Positions 1 to 11,101 of a stretch of DNA of 64,000 bases are shown here, piece by piece. Each line of letters opens with the position of its first letter. Within the stretch, counting starts at the first letter, position 1. Origin of the DNA: Anniella stebbinsi. Taxonomy: Eukaryota; Chordata; Lepidosauria; Squamata; Anniellidae. The translations under genes were made by a program, and so were the position numbers. The stretch covers positions 220,403,517 through 220,467,516 of the forward strand of contig JARDYH010000004.1 in assembly GCA_029215795.1 (NCBI GenBank), in the 5' to 3' direction. Below the pieces are notes generated by a model. That model searched no databases, was not told where the DNA came from, and saw nothing but the letters and a program-made list of their open reading frames with translations.

Positions 1-715
1 CATGTCCCCCCAATCCTGCTGTTCCTGTGTGTTGGCAACTACAAAGGCACAGCCTACCTCATCCAAAGTATTAAGCAACCTCTCACTCAATGGAAGAAAA
101 TCCAGAGTCTGGATTTAAAATAAATTGTATTTTCCAAACAACATGCAGAGGAGAATTTGGTAGATGTTCCAACATACATTTAAAAATAAAACCAATAATC
201 TGTACTGTATAATATTGTACTTTGGCTAATAGGCAATATAAATGTAATAAATACTTAAACTGCTCCTCCCACCAAGAGTGTGCTTATTTTGGATACTTCA
301 GCAATACAGATACCACCTCAAACAGAAGCTCACAATCCAATCATATAAATATGGAGTAGTCTATTTGGCTGATCAGCATATTATTTCCCTGTGATACATT
401 TAACTGGAACTACTTCCAGGCGTTTAACAGCAGTTCAACATACAGGACTGGACAGACACACAGGAAACAGCTATAACTCTTGGATGCTTACACACCTCTC
501 CATGTAATTTAACTAGCAATTTAATTAGTGGGTTGCATCCTTTTGTGGTCTAGGAACACCTGAAGAATAGATTTACCCCTATCAAAATAAACCAACAGGA
601 ACATTTGTCTTTCACCAGAATTAATATAAACACGTGCGTTTTTGCTAAGCTTAAATGCCCCAGACATTGTACGCTTTCCTCGTAGGGCAGTTGCTCCAGC
701 CCTTTGATCATTTTA
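1..715. other. Non-coding sequence, nothing recognised
   Basis: AT-rich single-copy-looking DNA with no exon-like frame. If the minus-strand first exon at 1925-1961 really is MRPL1, this stretch would lie in its first intron. I see no second exon here. Confidence 0.4.
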
Positions 716-885
716 GGACACAATCCTATACATGTTTGAACAGAAAACGAAGTCCTACAAATTTCAGCATTCCTCAGCCAGCAGTGCTGGCTGGGGAATA
801 ATGAAAGTTGTAGGAATTTTTTTTTCTGCCTCAACATGCACTGGACTACCGGCTAAGTCCCTTTTCTGCTCAAACATGGAGCAGG
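716..885. repeat. Palindromic element with CTACAA...TTGTAG arms
   Basis: Two arms face each other around a short centre (AGCCAGCAGTGCTGGCT). The outer parts read CATGTTTGAACAG and CTGCTCAAACATG in inverted order, and the inner arms contain TCCTACAA and TTGTAGGA. A related copy lies at 5590-5775. Palindromes of this sort, built on variants of ACTACAACTCCCAGCATGC, are common non-autonomous DNA elements of sauropsid genomes; the class assignment is inference. Confidence 0.55.
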
Positions 886-898
886 GTGGGCTTAATAA

Positions 899-1491
899 TA
901 GGTTGACCATATGAAAAGGAGGACAGGGCTCCTGTATCTTTAACAGTTGTATAGAAAAGGGAATTTCAGCCAGTGTCATTTGTATGCAATTAGTCCCTGG
1001 TGAAATTTCCTCTTCATCACAACAGTTAAAGTTGCAGGCACTATACTAGAGTGACCATATACAAAAGGCAAGGCCCCTGCCTCTTTAACTGTCGTGATGA
1101 AGAGGGAATTTCACCAGGAACTAATTGCATACAAATGACACTGGCTGAAATTCCCTTTTCTCTACAACTGTTAAAGTTACATGAGCCTTGTCCTCCTTTT
1201 CATATGGTCAGCCTATTTTTGTATGCATGCAGCCATCTGGTGAAATTCCCTCCTCATAACAACAGTTAAAGCTGCAGGAGCCCACATCCAGGAGCCCAGT
1301 TAAAGCTGCAGGAGCCCAGCCTCTTGACCAGATACAAAAGAGGGCAGGGCTCCTGCAGCTTTAACTGTTGTGCTAAAGAGGGAAATTCACCAGGTGCTGC
1401 ACGCATACAAATGACACTTGCTGAATTTCCCTTTTCTATACAACTGTTAAAGAGATAGGAGCCCTGCCCTCCTTTTCATATGGTCAACCTA
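899..1491. mobile_element. hAT-like non-autonomous element, copy A
   Basis: The termini TAGGTTGACCATATG and CATATGGTCAACCTA are perfect inverted repeats. The 8-bp sequence CTTAATAA flanks both sides (891-898 and 1492-1499). An 8-bp target duplication is the signature of the hAT superfamily. The interior is a series of inverted segments (TTTAACAGTTGT, GGGAATTTCA, TTTGTATGCA) and codes for nothing. A body of internal sub-repeats makes it longer than a simple palindrome. Confidence 0.8.
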
Positions 1492-1799
1492 CTTAATAAT
1501 CAGTTGAGTTAGTTCTTCACTTCGAAGACAAGCAAAGCAAAGCTCCAAAGCAACGATCACAGACGTCTTTCTATGCCATGCATGTCAGTAAGGGACACCC
1601 TCCCGTTTCTCCCCGCCACCTCAGTCCTTTTCCTGAGAGATTTGCTATCTCCCCGCCTTCTCCCTTATCAGGCCCTGGTGTCTTTTCTTTTTCTTCTTCA
1701 AACCGCATGAGGAGTAAAAACCCAAGAGCACAGCTTCCTTCAGCATGGGCGGCCATACTTTCCCTGCACATCACGGAGCCGGCTCAAAAAGAGAAAAAG

Positions 1800-2160
1800 C
1801 AAGAGCGCGCTGAGAATCACGAGCGTAGATATTACGGGTAGAGGCTGGGCGGGGAAGAGAAAGGTCCTCACTAATGATAAATTTATAACAACGATTGTTC
1901 CTCCCGCCCCTCCTCAGCACCCACCTCTCCTCAGGCCACATCTCAACACGGGCGCCGCCATCTTGCCAGTGAGGAGAGGCCAGCGGTGCGCCGGCAAAAC
2001 CTCCCCGGACTGCCACACAGAACAAGCCAGCAAGGGTTCCGCTCCTCAGGAAAATAGATGATTGAGCGGGAACGTGAATCAATTTGTTTCAGTAAGGACA
2101 AGACTGCCCTATTGAGGCCGCAATCCGGTGCTCGTTTACCTGGCATCAAGCCCTATTGAA
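1800..2160 (-). promoter_or_regulatory. CpG-rich promoter-like segment, copy 1
   Basis: A locally GC- and CpG-rich stretch in AT-rich surroundings, with GGGCGG-type boxes on the minus strand around 1850 and 1910. It precedes and includes the ATG of the candidate first exon at 1961-1925. Its location upstream of CNOT6L and on the opposite strand fits the divergent MRPL1/CNOT6L arrangement known in vertebrates. No TATA box or initiator can be fixed. Confidence 0.4.
1925..1961 (-). CDS. Candidate first coding exon of MRPL1, copy 1 (tentative)
   Basis: On the minus strand a start codon at 1961-1959 sits in the context AAGATGGCGGC and opens the frame MAAPVLRCGLRR. After 37 nt it meets the splice donor AG|GTGGGT (GT at 1924-1923). 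Mitochondrial ribosomal protein L1 in mammals begins with a similar MAA-V-RC-R motif, and MRPL1 is the divergent neighbour of CNOT6L in vertebrates. The match is only about a dozen residues and no downstream exon is in the window, so the identity is an inference. It could instead be another CpG-island transcript. Confidence 0.35.
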
Positions 2161-2225
2161 CAAAGCGAGGCTCACTTTCCAGTAAGCAAGCACATGAAAG
2201 TATCTCATGATAGAATTCTTAATGG

Positions 2226-2818
2226 TAGAGTGACCAGATAAAATCCAGGCCGGGGCTCATGTAACTTTAACAGTTGTAGAGAAAAGGGAATTTCAGCCAG
2301 TGTCATTTGTATGCAATTAGTCCCTGGTGAAATTTCCTCTTCATCACAACAGTTAAAGTTGCAGGCACTATACTAGAGTGACCATATACAAAAGGCAAGG
2401 CCCCTGCCTCTTTAACTGTCGTGATGAAGAGGGAATTTCACCAGGAACTAATTGCATACAAATGACACTGGCTGAAATTCCCTTTTCTCTACAACTGTTA
2501 AAGTTACATGAGCCTTGTCCTCCTTTTCATATGGTCAGCCTATTTTTGTATGCATGCAGCCATCTGGTGAAATTCCCTCCTCATAACAACAGTTAAAGCT
2601 GCAGGAGCCCACATCCAGGAGCCCAGTTAAAGCTGCAGGAGCCCAGCCTCTTGACCAGATACAAAAGAGGGCAGGGCTCCTGCAGCTTTAACTGTTGTGC
2701 TAAAGAGGGAAATTCACCAGGTGCTGCACGCATACAAATGACACTTGCTGAATTTCCCTTTTCTATACAACTGTTAAAGAGATAGGAGCCCTGCCCTCCT
2801 TTTCATATGGTCAACCTA
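2226..2818. mobile_element. Hybrid hAT-like element (copy C left end, copy A right end)
   Basis: The left terminus TAGAGTGACCAGATAAAATC is that of copy C (3553-4214). The right part through GGTCAACCTA is that of copy A (899-1491). The flanks disagree: CTTAATGG on the left (2218-2225, as copy C) and CTTAATAA on the right (2819-2826, as copy A). A transposition product would carry matching flanks, so this element arose by recombination. Confidence 0.85.
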
Positions 2819-3126
2819 CTTAATAATCAGTTGAGTTAGTTCTTCACTTCGAAGACAAGCAAAGCAAAGCTCCAAAGCAACGATCACAGACGTCTTTCTA
2901 TGCCATGCATGTCAGTAAGGGACACCCTCCCGTTTCTCCCCGCCACCTCAGTCCTTTTCCTGAGAGATTTGCTATCTCCCCGCCTTCTCCCTTATCAGGC
3001 CCTGGTGTCTTTTCTTTTTCTTCTTCAAACCGCATGAGGAGTAAAAACCCAAGAGCACAGCTTCCTTCAGCATGGGCGGCCATACTTTCCCTGCACATCA
3101 CGGAGCCGGCTCAAAAAGAGAAAAAG

Positions 3127-3487
3127 CAAGAGCGCGCTGAGAATCACGAGCGTAGATATTACGGGTAGAGGCTGGGCGGGGAAGAGAAAGGTTCTCACTA
3201 ATGATAAATTTATAACAACGATTGTTCCTCCCGCCCCTCCTCAGCACCCACCTCTCCTCAGGCCACATCTCAACACGGGCGCCGCCATCTTGCCAGTGAG
3301 GAGAGGCCAGCGGTGCGCCGGCAAAACCTCCCCGGACTGCCACACAGAACAAGCCAGCAAGGGTTCCGCTCCTCAGGAAAATAGATGATTGAGCGGGAAC
3401 GTGAATCAATTTGTTTCAGTAAGGACAAGACTGCCCTATTGAGGCCGCAATCCGGTGCTCGTTTACCTGGCATCAAGCCCTATTGAA
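3127..3487 (-). promoter_or_regulatory. CpG-rich promoter-like segment, copy 2
   Basis: Exact positional copy of 1800-2160 shifted by 1327, with one base difference. If transcription begins here, this is the distal of two tandem alternative promoters. Confidence 0.4.
3252..3288 (-). CDS. Candidate first coding exon of MRPL1, copy 2 (tentative)
   Basis: Identical to the exon-like frame at 1925-1961, with the same ATG context and the same GTGGGT donor. Two tandem copies would give two interchangeable first exons for one gene. The same caveats apply as for copy 1. Confidence 0.33.
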
Positions 3488-3552
3488 CAAAGCGAGGCTC
3501 ACTTTCCAGTAAGCAAGCACATGAAAGTATCTCATGATAGAATTCTTAATGG

Positions 3553-4214
3553 TAGAGTGACCAGATAAAATCCAGGCCGGGGCTCATGTAACTTTAACAG
3601 TTGTAGAGAAAAGGGAATTTCAGCCAGTGTCATTTGTATGCAATTAGTTCCTGGTGAAATTCCCTCTTCATCACAACAGTTAAAGGTGCATGCACTATGC
3701 TAGAGTGGCCATATACAAAAGAAGGCAGGGCCCCTGCAACTTTAACTGTTGTGATAAAGAGGGAATTTCACCAGGAACTAACTGCATACAAATGACACTG
3801 GCTGAAATTCCCTTTGCTCTACAACTGTTACCCTCCACAAGGATTCGCTTTTGCGCCTGGTTAGGCGATTATGCGCATAATCGCTAAAGCGCATTTACAC
3901 CTAATACCTCTGCACGAGAGTCGGGGAGAGGCGGCGAAGCGCATTAAGGGATGACCAAAATACACTTTCCAAGTCGTTAATGCGCATAAGCGCTTATTCA
4001 CATAGTCAAAATGCGCTTTAACGGACAGAGCAAAATAAAACTCGCTGGTTAACGCGCATTCGATAATGCGCATAATCGGAGAGATAACGTGCCTCTACGC
4101 CCGATTTGCGCTCCGTTCTTGTAGAGGTAAATTTTTTTAAGCGCCTTGAAAGAGCTTTAAACCTCTCTTGTAGAGGCAGCCCAGCCCCGGCCTGGATTTT
4201 ATCTGGTCACCCTA
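3553..4214. mobile_element. hAT-like non-autonomous element, copy C, with nested insertion
   Basis: The termini TAGAGTGACCAGATAAAATC and its near inverted copy ending GGTCACCCTA are flanked by a perfect 8-bp duplication, CTTAATGG, at 3545-3552 and 4215-4222. The right half is interrupted by the CpG-rich element at 3831-4182, so copy C is older than that insertion. Confidence 0.8.
3831..4182 (+). mobile_element. CpG-rich CCTCTACAAG foldback element, copy 1
   Basis: Begins CCCTCCACAAGGATTCGC and ends CTCTTGTAGAGGCAGC. The terminal inverted repeat is CCTCTACAAG in the family consensus. The interior is dense in CpG words GCGCATAA, GCGCATTA and GCGCTTTA in both orientations, so it can fold back. 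It codes for nothing convincing and is nested in hAT copy C. Confidence 0.75.
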
Positions 4215-4222
4215 CTTAATGG

Positions 4223-4662
4223 GGATGGTGCATGGTCGGAATGGCATTGCGGTCTATTGCATCCTTTATTCTTTCTTTTGACATTGCTTTGAATATGCAA
4301 TTGACAGATCTAGCTCCTCCTTGGCTAACAGCAGATCAAAGAAAATTACATGCAGAGGTTAGAAAGAAATACATAATAGAGATAGCCACTAATTGTAAAG
4401 GAGATGATTGCATTTGACCATGTCCGATTTATATTACATCACTGACGGATCACCTATGACATACCAGTCTATATTTTTAAATTTTTCATATTATGTACTA
4501 TTTGCATTATGTCTACGTATATTATGAATAACGTTTGTGTGTGTTTTATTATTATTTTATTATTATTATGATTTGTTTTTATTTTTTGGTGATTGTACTG
4601 TTATTGTTTGTTTTATGCAAAGGCCATTGGCCAAAATCAATAAACTTTACTGACTGACCTGA
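4223..4662 (+). mobile_element. 3' fragment of a non-LTR retrotransposon, clade uncertain
   Basis: A 61-residue frame (4232-4417) reads like the C-terminus of a LINE reverse transcriptase ORF, with WLTADQRKLHAEVRKKY. It is followed by AT-rich 3' UTR ending CAATAAACTTTACTGACTGACC, a short-repeat tail as in R4/Dong-like LINEs. The clade is a guess; the LINE-tail nature is better supported. Confidence 0.45.
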
Positions 4663-5279
4663 CATGCAGAGGTGCAGTCACAGATCTTCCAGACGTATAG
4701 GCCCTTTTACACAGAATGTAATGGTTGCCTTTAGGACAGAAAACTGCAATTTCCACAGAACTCCTTTGCAATGTTCCGTATTTTTAACTGTTGTTTTGGT
4801 CTGTGACGTCCGCTATGTCCTGTAGTGACCTTGCAAAGCTATTATTGCATTTTGTCCTTGCCTCTGGATAAGACCAAGCATGCATCTGCTTAAATTGCAC
4901 TGCACACTTACCTGGAGGCAAGCCCCACCAAACTGTAAATGTATGCTACCAGACTGATGTGATTACTTTCATTCCTGCATAGCCCGTAACCATATTTACT
5001 CAGAAATAAGTGGGAAATTTATAAGTAAACAAGGTTAGGGCCAGGGATGTTGATAGGTACTTAAAAGATCCAGGCCCATAGGATATAAATCTGCATAAAA
5101 TGTGCATATGTCAATTTATGGTTATATATGCAAATACAGAAATAATTATGGTTATATATGCAAATACAGAAATAATTTCACAGGAGGCAAAGCTAGCCAA
5201 TTAATTCCTCATCCAAATAAAATACATTCTTCAATTATTTTTTTCCCTTACCCAGATCATCCGAAACCAATGGGAAAAG

Positions 5280-5313
<34 letters not shown>

Positions 5314-5589
5314 GCCCTCCCTAACTGGAATCCCCCTTGAAAATCACTCTCTGCATGGCAATTATGCTAAAAGACATCTCTTTTGGCACCAGCGGACACT
5401 GAGAGCACCAGGGAACAGATCCAGGCCCTAGGAAATAAATTTGGAGACAGGGCCCTATAGGCCCAGGCTTGGCAATGCTCCTGGTTAGGATTATGCTATA
5501 CTAATGAAAAACAAGAACATATATTAAAAGTAAGGTATTCTGAGTCCAATAGGACTTCTGCTTTGCTAGCAAAGATGCACAGGATGTGG
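4663..5589. other. Non-coding; short tandem repeats only
   Basis: Contains a doubled segment of about 30 bp (TTATATATGCAAATACAGAA at 5122 and 5152) and a TG/TA microsatellite at 5280-5312. No exon signals seen. Confidence 0.5.
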
Positions 5590-5775
5590 CTGTTTACAGC
5601 CCAGTCCTATGCATGTCTTCTCAGAACTATATCTTCAGGTGCAATCTTAGTACACATGCTGAGACAGAAACAGTTCTACAACTCTCAGCATCCCTCTAGC
5701 CAGTCATGGTGGCTAGGGCATGCTGGGAATTGTAGAAGTTTTTTTTTCCTGTCCCAACATGTGTAGGATTGCATC
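5590..5775. repeat. Palindromic element, CTACAACTCTCAGCAT arms
   Basis: Same family as 716-885. ATGCATGTC and GACAGAAACAG-like arms surround TTCTACAACTCTCAGCATCC, and the inverted partner is GCATGCTGGGAATTGTAGAA. The outer right end reads CCTGTCCCAACATGTGTAGG. The conserved core resembles the ZNF143/STAF motif ACTACAACTCCCAG. Binding is not shown. Confidence 0.5.
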
Positions 5776-5819
5776 CTTATTGAGTTTAATGGGACAGACA
5801 CTCAACTAGTAAGTCTATG

Positions 5820-6042
5820 ACTGAATTCGGACAACACGATAGTCAATGGTGGGGTAATAATCAACTTTACAGTTGTTCATCTAGGGGGTACTCCCCACAC
5901 AACATGGTAATAAATAATCAACTGTGGTGTGGATTAGGATCAGCGCTGAGTTGACTATGGCAGCATTTGGACGACACAACAGTCAATACAACTGACGATT
6001 GTTCCTCCCCCCAGTTGCTTATTGTGTCATCTGAATTCAGCC
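5820..6042. mobile_element. GGCTGAATTCGGACRACAC palindromic element
   Basis: Termini CTGAATTCGGACAACACGAT and the inverted TGTGTCATCTGAATTCAG bound a compact 220-bp body made of short inverted motifs (AGTCAA, CAACTGT, CCACACAACAT). Nearly the same element occurs at 12215-12445 and, inverted, at 25100-25328. Likely a hAT-like MITE; no clear target duplication seen here. Confidence 0.65.
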
Positions 6043-9000
6043 AATATCTCAATTTGAATTGTCTATTTGCCTGTGTTAACCTAGTTTTCATCCTGAACTT
6101 TAAGAATAGATCGAAAGTAAGTGCCATTTAAACCTTGTTGGTTGTGTCATGATTCTTCTCTACCTCTTACAAATTCGTGATGGAGGTATCAGAGCTACTA
6201 CATCACCCTAACTCATTTTAGTCCATTCATTCCACTACTGTCTCCTAGGCTGCTTCCGCACTAGGGCATTTAAAGAATCACCATGCCTTGTGCACTCCAA
6301 TGCTTTGGGGGGGGGCACTATGGGTGCTTCTAGAAGAGGCTTTCATTGTGCAATTGCACTGCATCGTTTACAGAATTTTGTGGGGGTCCAGATGATGTAA
6401 TTTTCAGTTTAGATCTCCTATGTTTTCCCACTTCTTCATTCTTACCAGACAAAAATCCGTTAAAGAAGAAAAGACAAGGTAGCTGCATAATGTCTTTATT
6501 TTTGTAGCTCCAGGAATCCTCTGATTGGAAGCACCCTAAGTCATAATCATTTGTAATCTTCCCACATTTTCCCAGGCTAGACCTGCACTACTGCTTTATA
6601 GTGGTATTGAAGTGCACTGATCATTGTTGGGGCACATTACACATTCCATATATCATGTCCATAATGTTATTTTCTGTTTTTTATTCCGCATTATCCAAAA
6701 TGCCACAACAAATGTCATTGGGTGTCTTCAGACGGGCATTTTCTCTCACGATTTACTGCTTCTTCCTGTTCTGGATCCTTTTTTGGGATTTAAAGAGGGT
6801 CTTTATACAGCCGGTTTTTCTTTTTATGCATAACGCTATATGCCATTTGCAAGGGTGGGTGGAGCCTGGCAGGATGTTATCAGCTGTCCAACCCTCTGGC
6901 ATAGCCCTTCCCCTCTCTCAGATTGAAATGAAACACTTCCTCACAAGTCTATGTCTTTGGAGATCCGCCCCCATCCCATGAAAGTCAGTATTGTCTCTGT
7001 ATGTGTCCTATGAGGTATAAATACTCAAGAGGGATAGAACGTAATTGTGCTGGGATCGTAATGACTTGATCTGGCCCCATTGTTTCTTCAGTCTCTTTTT
7101 CTTACTGCAGAAAACCCAACATTTTAAAGAAGGATGAAAGAGTAGCACAATCTTCACAGGTGGAGATATCATTTACAGCTACTCTTTTCTCTTTATTTTT
7201 AAGAATCATAGTTTTGGTGTAGACAGCCATGTATTGGGCAAGTGAATTTATCACAGCTTAGCACATGTTGACTATAACCTTTGTGGTGGATATCATTTTA
7301 TAGCCTTGTTACCTATTTAAAATTGATTTTTTTAATTAGCAGGAAAATGTTTTCTGGCTGTACTGACTGAGTGTTAGCAATATATTGATAGTTTTAAAAG
7401 AATGAAAACATTTTTTTCTGGTCACTGCCACATTAGCAATGTACTTCCCCCTCTAATTAAGCACTTCCAATCTACACTTCCAGCTCAAAGCAAATACTCT
7501 GTTTTTGACATTTCATGGAAGCGTTCATGATTTAGTGCAAAATAAATATTGATCATTCTTTTTTTAAGGATAAATCTATGTTGTTTTAATGGCTGCTCAG
7601 GTGAATTTAACAAAAGGAGGCAGTGGTTGTATTACAAAATCTAATCAAGGTAACTGGCACCCAACCACCTTAATATATCAAGGAGCAAACAAATGTTTAA
7701 ACCACTGTATTATGTATATATTTCTCAGTAGCAACTGTAATCATATATTATCATTCACTATATACACATATGTGTTTCTAATCTATTTACAGGAGTTCAA
7801 AACATTCTATAACACAATATATAAACTTAGCATTAATTACATACAGAAATTCATATATTCCCAATGTTAATGTTCTTGCACACATACTATTGGGTCCTTA
7901 TTGAATATGAATACATCCATTTCTTTTCCAAGAATACAAGTCCACATACAAACAACACTTATAAATACTTTCCATTCAGTATTGCTTTAGTGGGCATAAT
8001 ATTTTCTAGCATAATTTGACCTTCTTCATCCACAGCAACTACGTCACACCCACTACTATGGATGGAACATCCCAGGATGAACATACAGAAAAACGCCAAT
8101 GGGTTGCATCCAATGTTAGTGTTACCATTAAATTAATGGGATTTAAGTTAGACTAATGTTGGATGCAATCCATTGGCTACAAGTTACGATCCCTAATAGT
8201 GTGGAAAGCCAACAGGAATCTGCTTGTACCATATGGTAGAAGAGCAATGATTTATTAACATTAGGAGCCACCCCATCTGAAACCAGTGTAATCACTTATG
8301 CTGAAACAAAGTGAATCATCGAGCCCTTGATCTCATGAGGGATTCTTGACCTTTTTGATTTAGTTCAGCTTCTGCTTTATTCTTTCGATGCCTCAGAGGT
8401 TGGCATGAATTCAGGGGATTTTCCTCCAACATTGCGGTTTCTTTGCTTTCATTACTGGAACAGAGCCTTATGCCTGGGTTAAATCAAAGCTTCCACTCTG
8501 TCTCTTAAGTAGCAGACTATGGACTTGCTTTCCATGGTTTTATTCTATGTCTTTTAAATCAATTTGTCTTTGGTCTTTCAGAGTAAGTTGTTTAAACTAA
8601 GGTTATGTACTCCAGATTTAATTTGTTTTCTTAATGCTAGAATAATTGCATGTGCGAAAATGGGACTAGCATTAAGGCAGTGGTTCATCTGATCTTGAAC
8701 AGAGCAGTTCTGTATGAATATCAAGTCTATCTTGTCCTTCCCTCATTATGTGCTTTAAGTGTTTTTTGAGGTTGTAATGAGGGCAGACAAATACACTGTG
8801 GGATATCCAAATGTGATACAGACTAGACTACATGAACAAAGAAGATCAGGCTATAAACACAAGCAAAGTTAGATTAATGAAGGGTAAGGACAGATCCAAA
8901 GTCATTTACTTTAGAGAAGGAGGATCTGTGTTCTATAGAAACGGTAGTGTGAACCCACTTGAGTTTCATCCATATTCCACTGTTAATTATCTGCACGCAC

Positions 9001-9358
9001 AACGCTGAGGGCGAAGAAAGACACAGCCCAGCGTGAGTCACTTCCTGCTTAAATAATTCCCCTAACATCACCTTGATAACAGTTCAGATTTCATAAGTTA
9101 TAATTATTTGGAGCGTTCCACTGATACCAAAGGGCAATTGTCAAATTGCATTTTGGTTTGAATAACTTTATCTGCCACTGGTCCAAATAAGATGTAATAA
9201 GACTTTGGAGGTGTTTTCTCTGGCTTTCAGTGTGAGTTCTGATAGCACTTCATAAGCCATTTGTTGATGTATTAAGGTACTCACAATCTAAATTCAAACA
9301 ATAGAGTAAAGAGGCAAAAGATGAATTCAAACATATTCAGTTGGGGATGAAGAGTAAG
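6043..9358. other. Intergenic DNA, mostly unannotatable
   Basis: AT-rich and without exon-like frames. The only structure I support is a short palindrome at 8102-8173 with arms TTGCATCCAATGTTAGT and its inverted partner, a small MITE whose relative lies at 12140-12214. Confidence 0.45.
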
Positions 9359-9645
9359 GTCCCCTCTACAAGGATTCGCTTTTGCGCCTGGTTAGGCGAT
9401 TATGCGCATAATCGCTGAAGCGCATTTACGCCTAATACCTCTGCACGAGAGGCGGCGAGAGGCGGCGAAGTGCATTAACGGATGACCAAAATGCGCTTTA
9501 CAACTCGCTGTTTAACGCGCATTCGATAATGCGCATAATCGGAGGGATAGCGCGCCTCTACGCCCAATTTGCGCTCCGTTCTTGTAGAGGTAAATTTTTT
9601 TAATGCGCCTTGAAAGAGCTTTAAATGCCTCTTGTAGAGGCAGCC
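9359..9645 (+). mobile_element. CpG-rich CCTCTACAAG foldback element, copy 2
   Basis: Starts GTCCCCTCTACAAGGATTCG and ends CTTGTAGAGGCAGCC. At 287 bp it is shorter than its relatives because an internal stretch (the GCGCATAAGCGCTTATTCAC segment) is missing. Flanking 4-mers TAAG and TCAG match at three of four bases. Confidence 0.75.
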
Positions 9646-10023
9646 TCAGGGACAAAGCCAAAAGTTTAACTGGAGAAGCAGGATTTGTGTGTGAGTACTG
9701 AGAACAAATTCCTCCAGGGCTTTGCTGAGCATATATATGTTCATAGGCACCTTTCCCCTCAATTCTATGTCCCCTTTCTTGGGCTACTATATTACGCCTT
9801 TCTCTTGTTGGTGGACCTCCAGGTTCTAGTGAGATAAAAAAGTAGAGCCTGCTGGCCTAAACCCTACCCAGCCCTGTGATCCAATTTACACAGTTCACGC
9901 AGGAAGACTTATCCATGTGGTGTTCTACTTACGTGACTTCAGTTGAATCAGACCCTTTTCAGTGATAACATTAACACATCACAGATCCTTGGCACACTAA
10001 TACTACACAAAGAGCCCAAAACC

Positions 10024-10285
10024 TTAGTTTAAGAACATAAGAAGAGCTGTGCTGGATCAGACAAAGGGTCCATCTAGTCCAGCATTTTGTTCATACAGTG
10101 GCCAACCAGCTGTTGACCAGGAACCCCAAGTAGGACATGAGTGCAACAGCACCCTCCCAGCAGCAAGTGGTGTATATAGGCTTACTGCCTCTGCTACTGA
10201 ATGTAGCACATAGCTATCAAGACTAATAGCCATTGATAACCTTCTCCAGTTTGAATGAGATGCATGGCATGAATGCACAGCTAAG
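10024..10285 (+). repeat. Dispersed sauropsid repeat (AAGAACATAAGAAGAGC type)
   Basis: Begins AAGAACATAAGAAGAGCTGT and continues GGATCAGACAAAGGGTCCAT. A second copy starts at 43782. Sequences of this kind are abundant in squamate genomes and probably derive from a LINE 3' region. The exact family is not assigned. Confidence 0.5.
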
Positions 10286-10490
10286 TTTGATGTGCATATC
10301 TGACATCATGTTTTAGTTTCAAACCCAATTTAAATATTACACCAACAGGGTAAGAACTATTCCTAGTGCTGTGTTGCACGTGCCTGGTGGTGTATTTGGC
10401 CAGATGCCCCACTTGCCAGTACCCTGTTAATATACTAAAGATCTGTCTTATGCTATCACTGCAAAAGTAGTGACTGTAGGCACCACACTT

Positions 10491-10963
10491 GAAGAAGGAT
10501 GCAGACAAGCTGGAGGAGGTTCAGAAGAGGGCAACGAGAATGATCTGGGGGCCAAAAACAAAGCCCTCTGAGGAGAGACTTAAAGAACTGGGCATGTTTA
10601 GCCTGGAGAAGGGAAGATTGAGGGGAGACATGATAGCGCTCTTCAAATACTTGAAAGGTTGTCACAGAGGAGGGCCAGGATCTCTTCTCGATCATCCCAG
10701 AGTGCAGGACACGGGATGATCGGCTCAAGTTACAGGAAGCCAGATTCCGGCTGGACATCAGGAAAAACTTCCTGACTGTTAGAGCAGTATGACAATGGAA
10801 CCAATGACCTAGGGAGGTCGTGGGCTCTCCCACACTAGAGGCCTTCAAGAGGCAGCTGGACAGTCATCTGTCAGGAATGCTTTAAGGATGGATTCCTGCA
10901 TTGAGCAGGGGGTCGGACTTGACAGCCTTATAGGCCCCTTCCAACTCTACTATTCTATGATTC
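10491..10963 (+). mobile_element. CR1 LINE, 5'-truncated 3' end
   Basis: Translation gives the ORF2 C-terminal segment [11 protein letters not shown]...[19 protein letters not shown]...EARFRLDIRKNFL with a frameshift near 10715. The 3' tail ends in CCTTCCAACTCTACTATTC. That tail and 5' truncation are typical of CR1 insertions. Confidence 0.85.
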
Positions 10964-11101
10964 GAATGGAAAATAAATGCCAGGGCGTGTGTAGCTTTAC
11001 CACCTCGACTCTGGTTGGCATCAGATTTTCATCAGGCCTATGACGACCCAGGCATACATGCCAACCATACCTTGTTGCTGCATTCGTTGAATGACAATAC
11101 A

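Larger units (their letters stand above)
953..2279. repeat. Tandem duplication, unit 1 (1327 bp)
   Basis: This unit is repeated head-to-tail at 2280-3606 with a constant offset of 1327. I found only one base difference, C at 1866 against T at 3193. It spans most of hAT copy A, the spacer with the CpG-rich minus-strand promoter-like segment, and the left end of the next hAT element. Confidence 0.9.
2280..3606. repeat. Tandem duplication, unit 2 (1327 bp)
   Basis: Second copy of the 1327-bp unit. Its start lies inside a hybrid hAT element (2226-2818), the expected product of unequal crossing-over between two related elements. Near identity means the event is recent, still polymorphic, or an assembly duplication. 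Confidence 0.9.

Noticed and set aside
1571..1774. 67-codon minus frame beginning MMCRESMAAHAEG, present in both duplicate units
   Set aside because: Repeated only because the whole unit is duplicated. Lies downstream of the candidate exon 1 donor, so it would be intronic; no domain.
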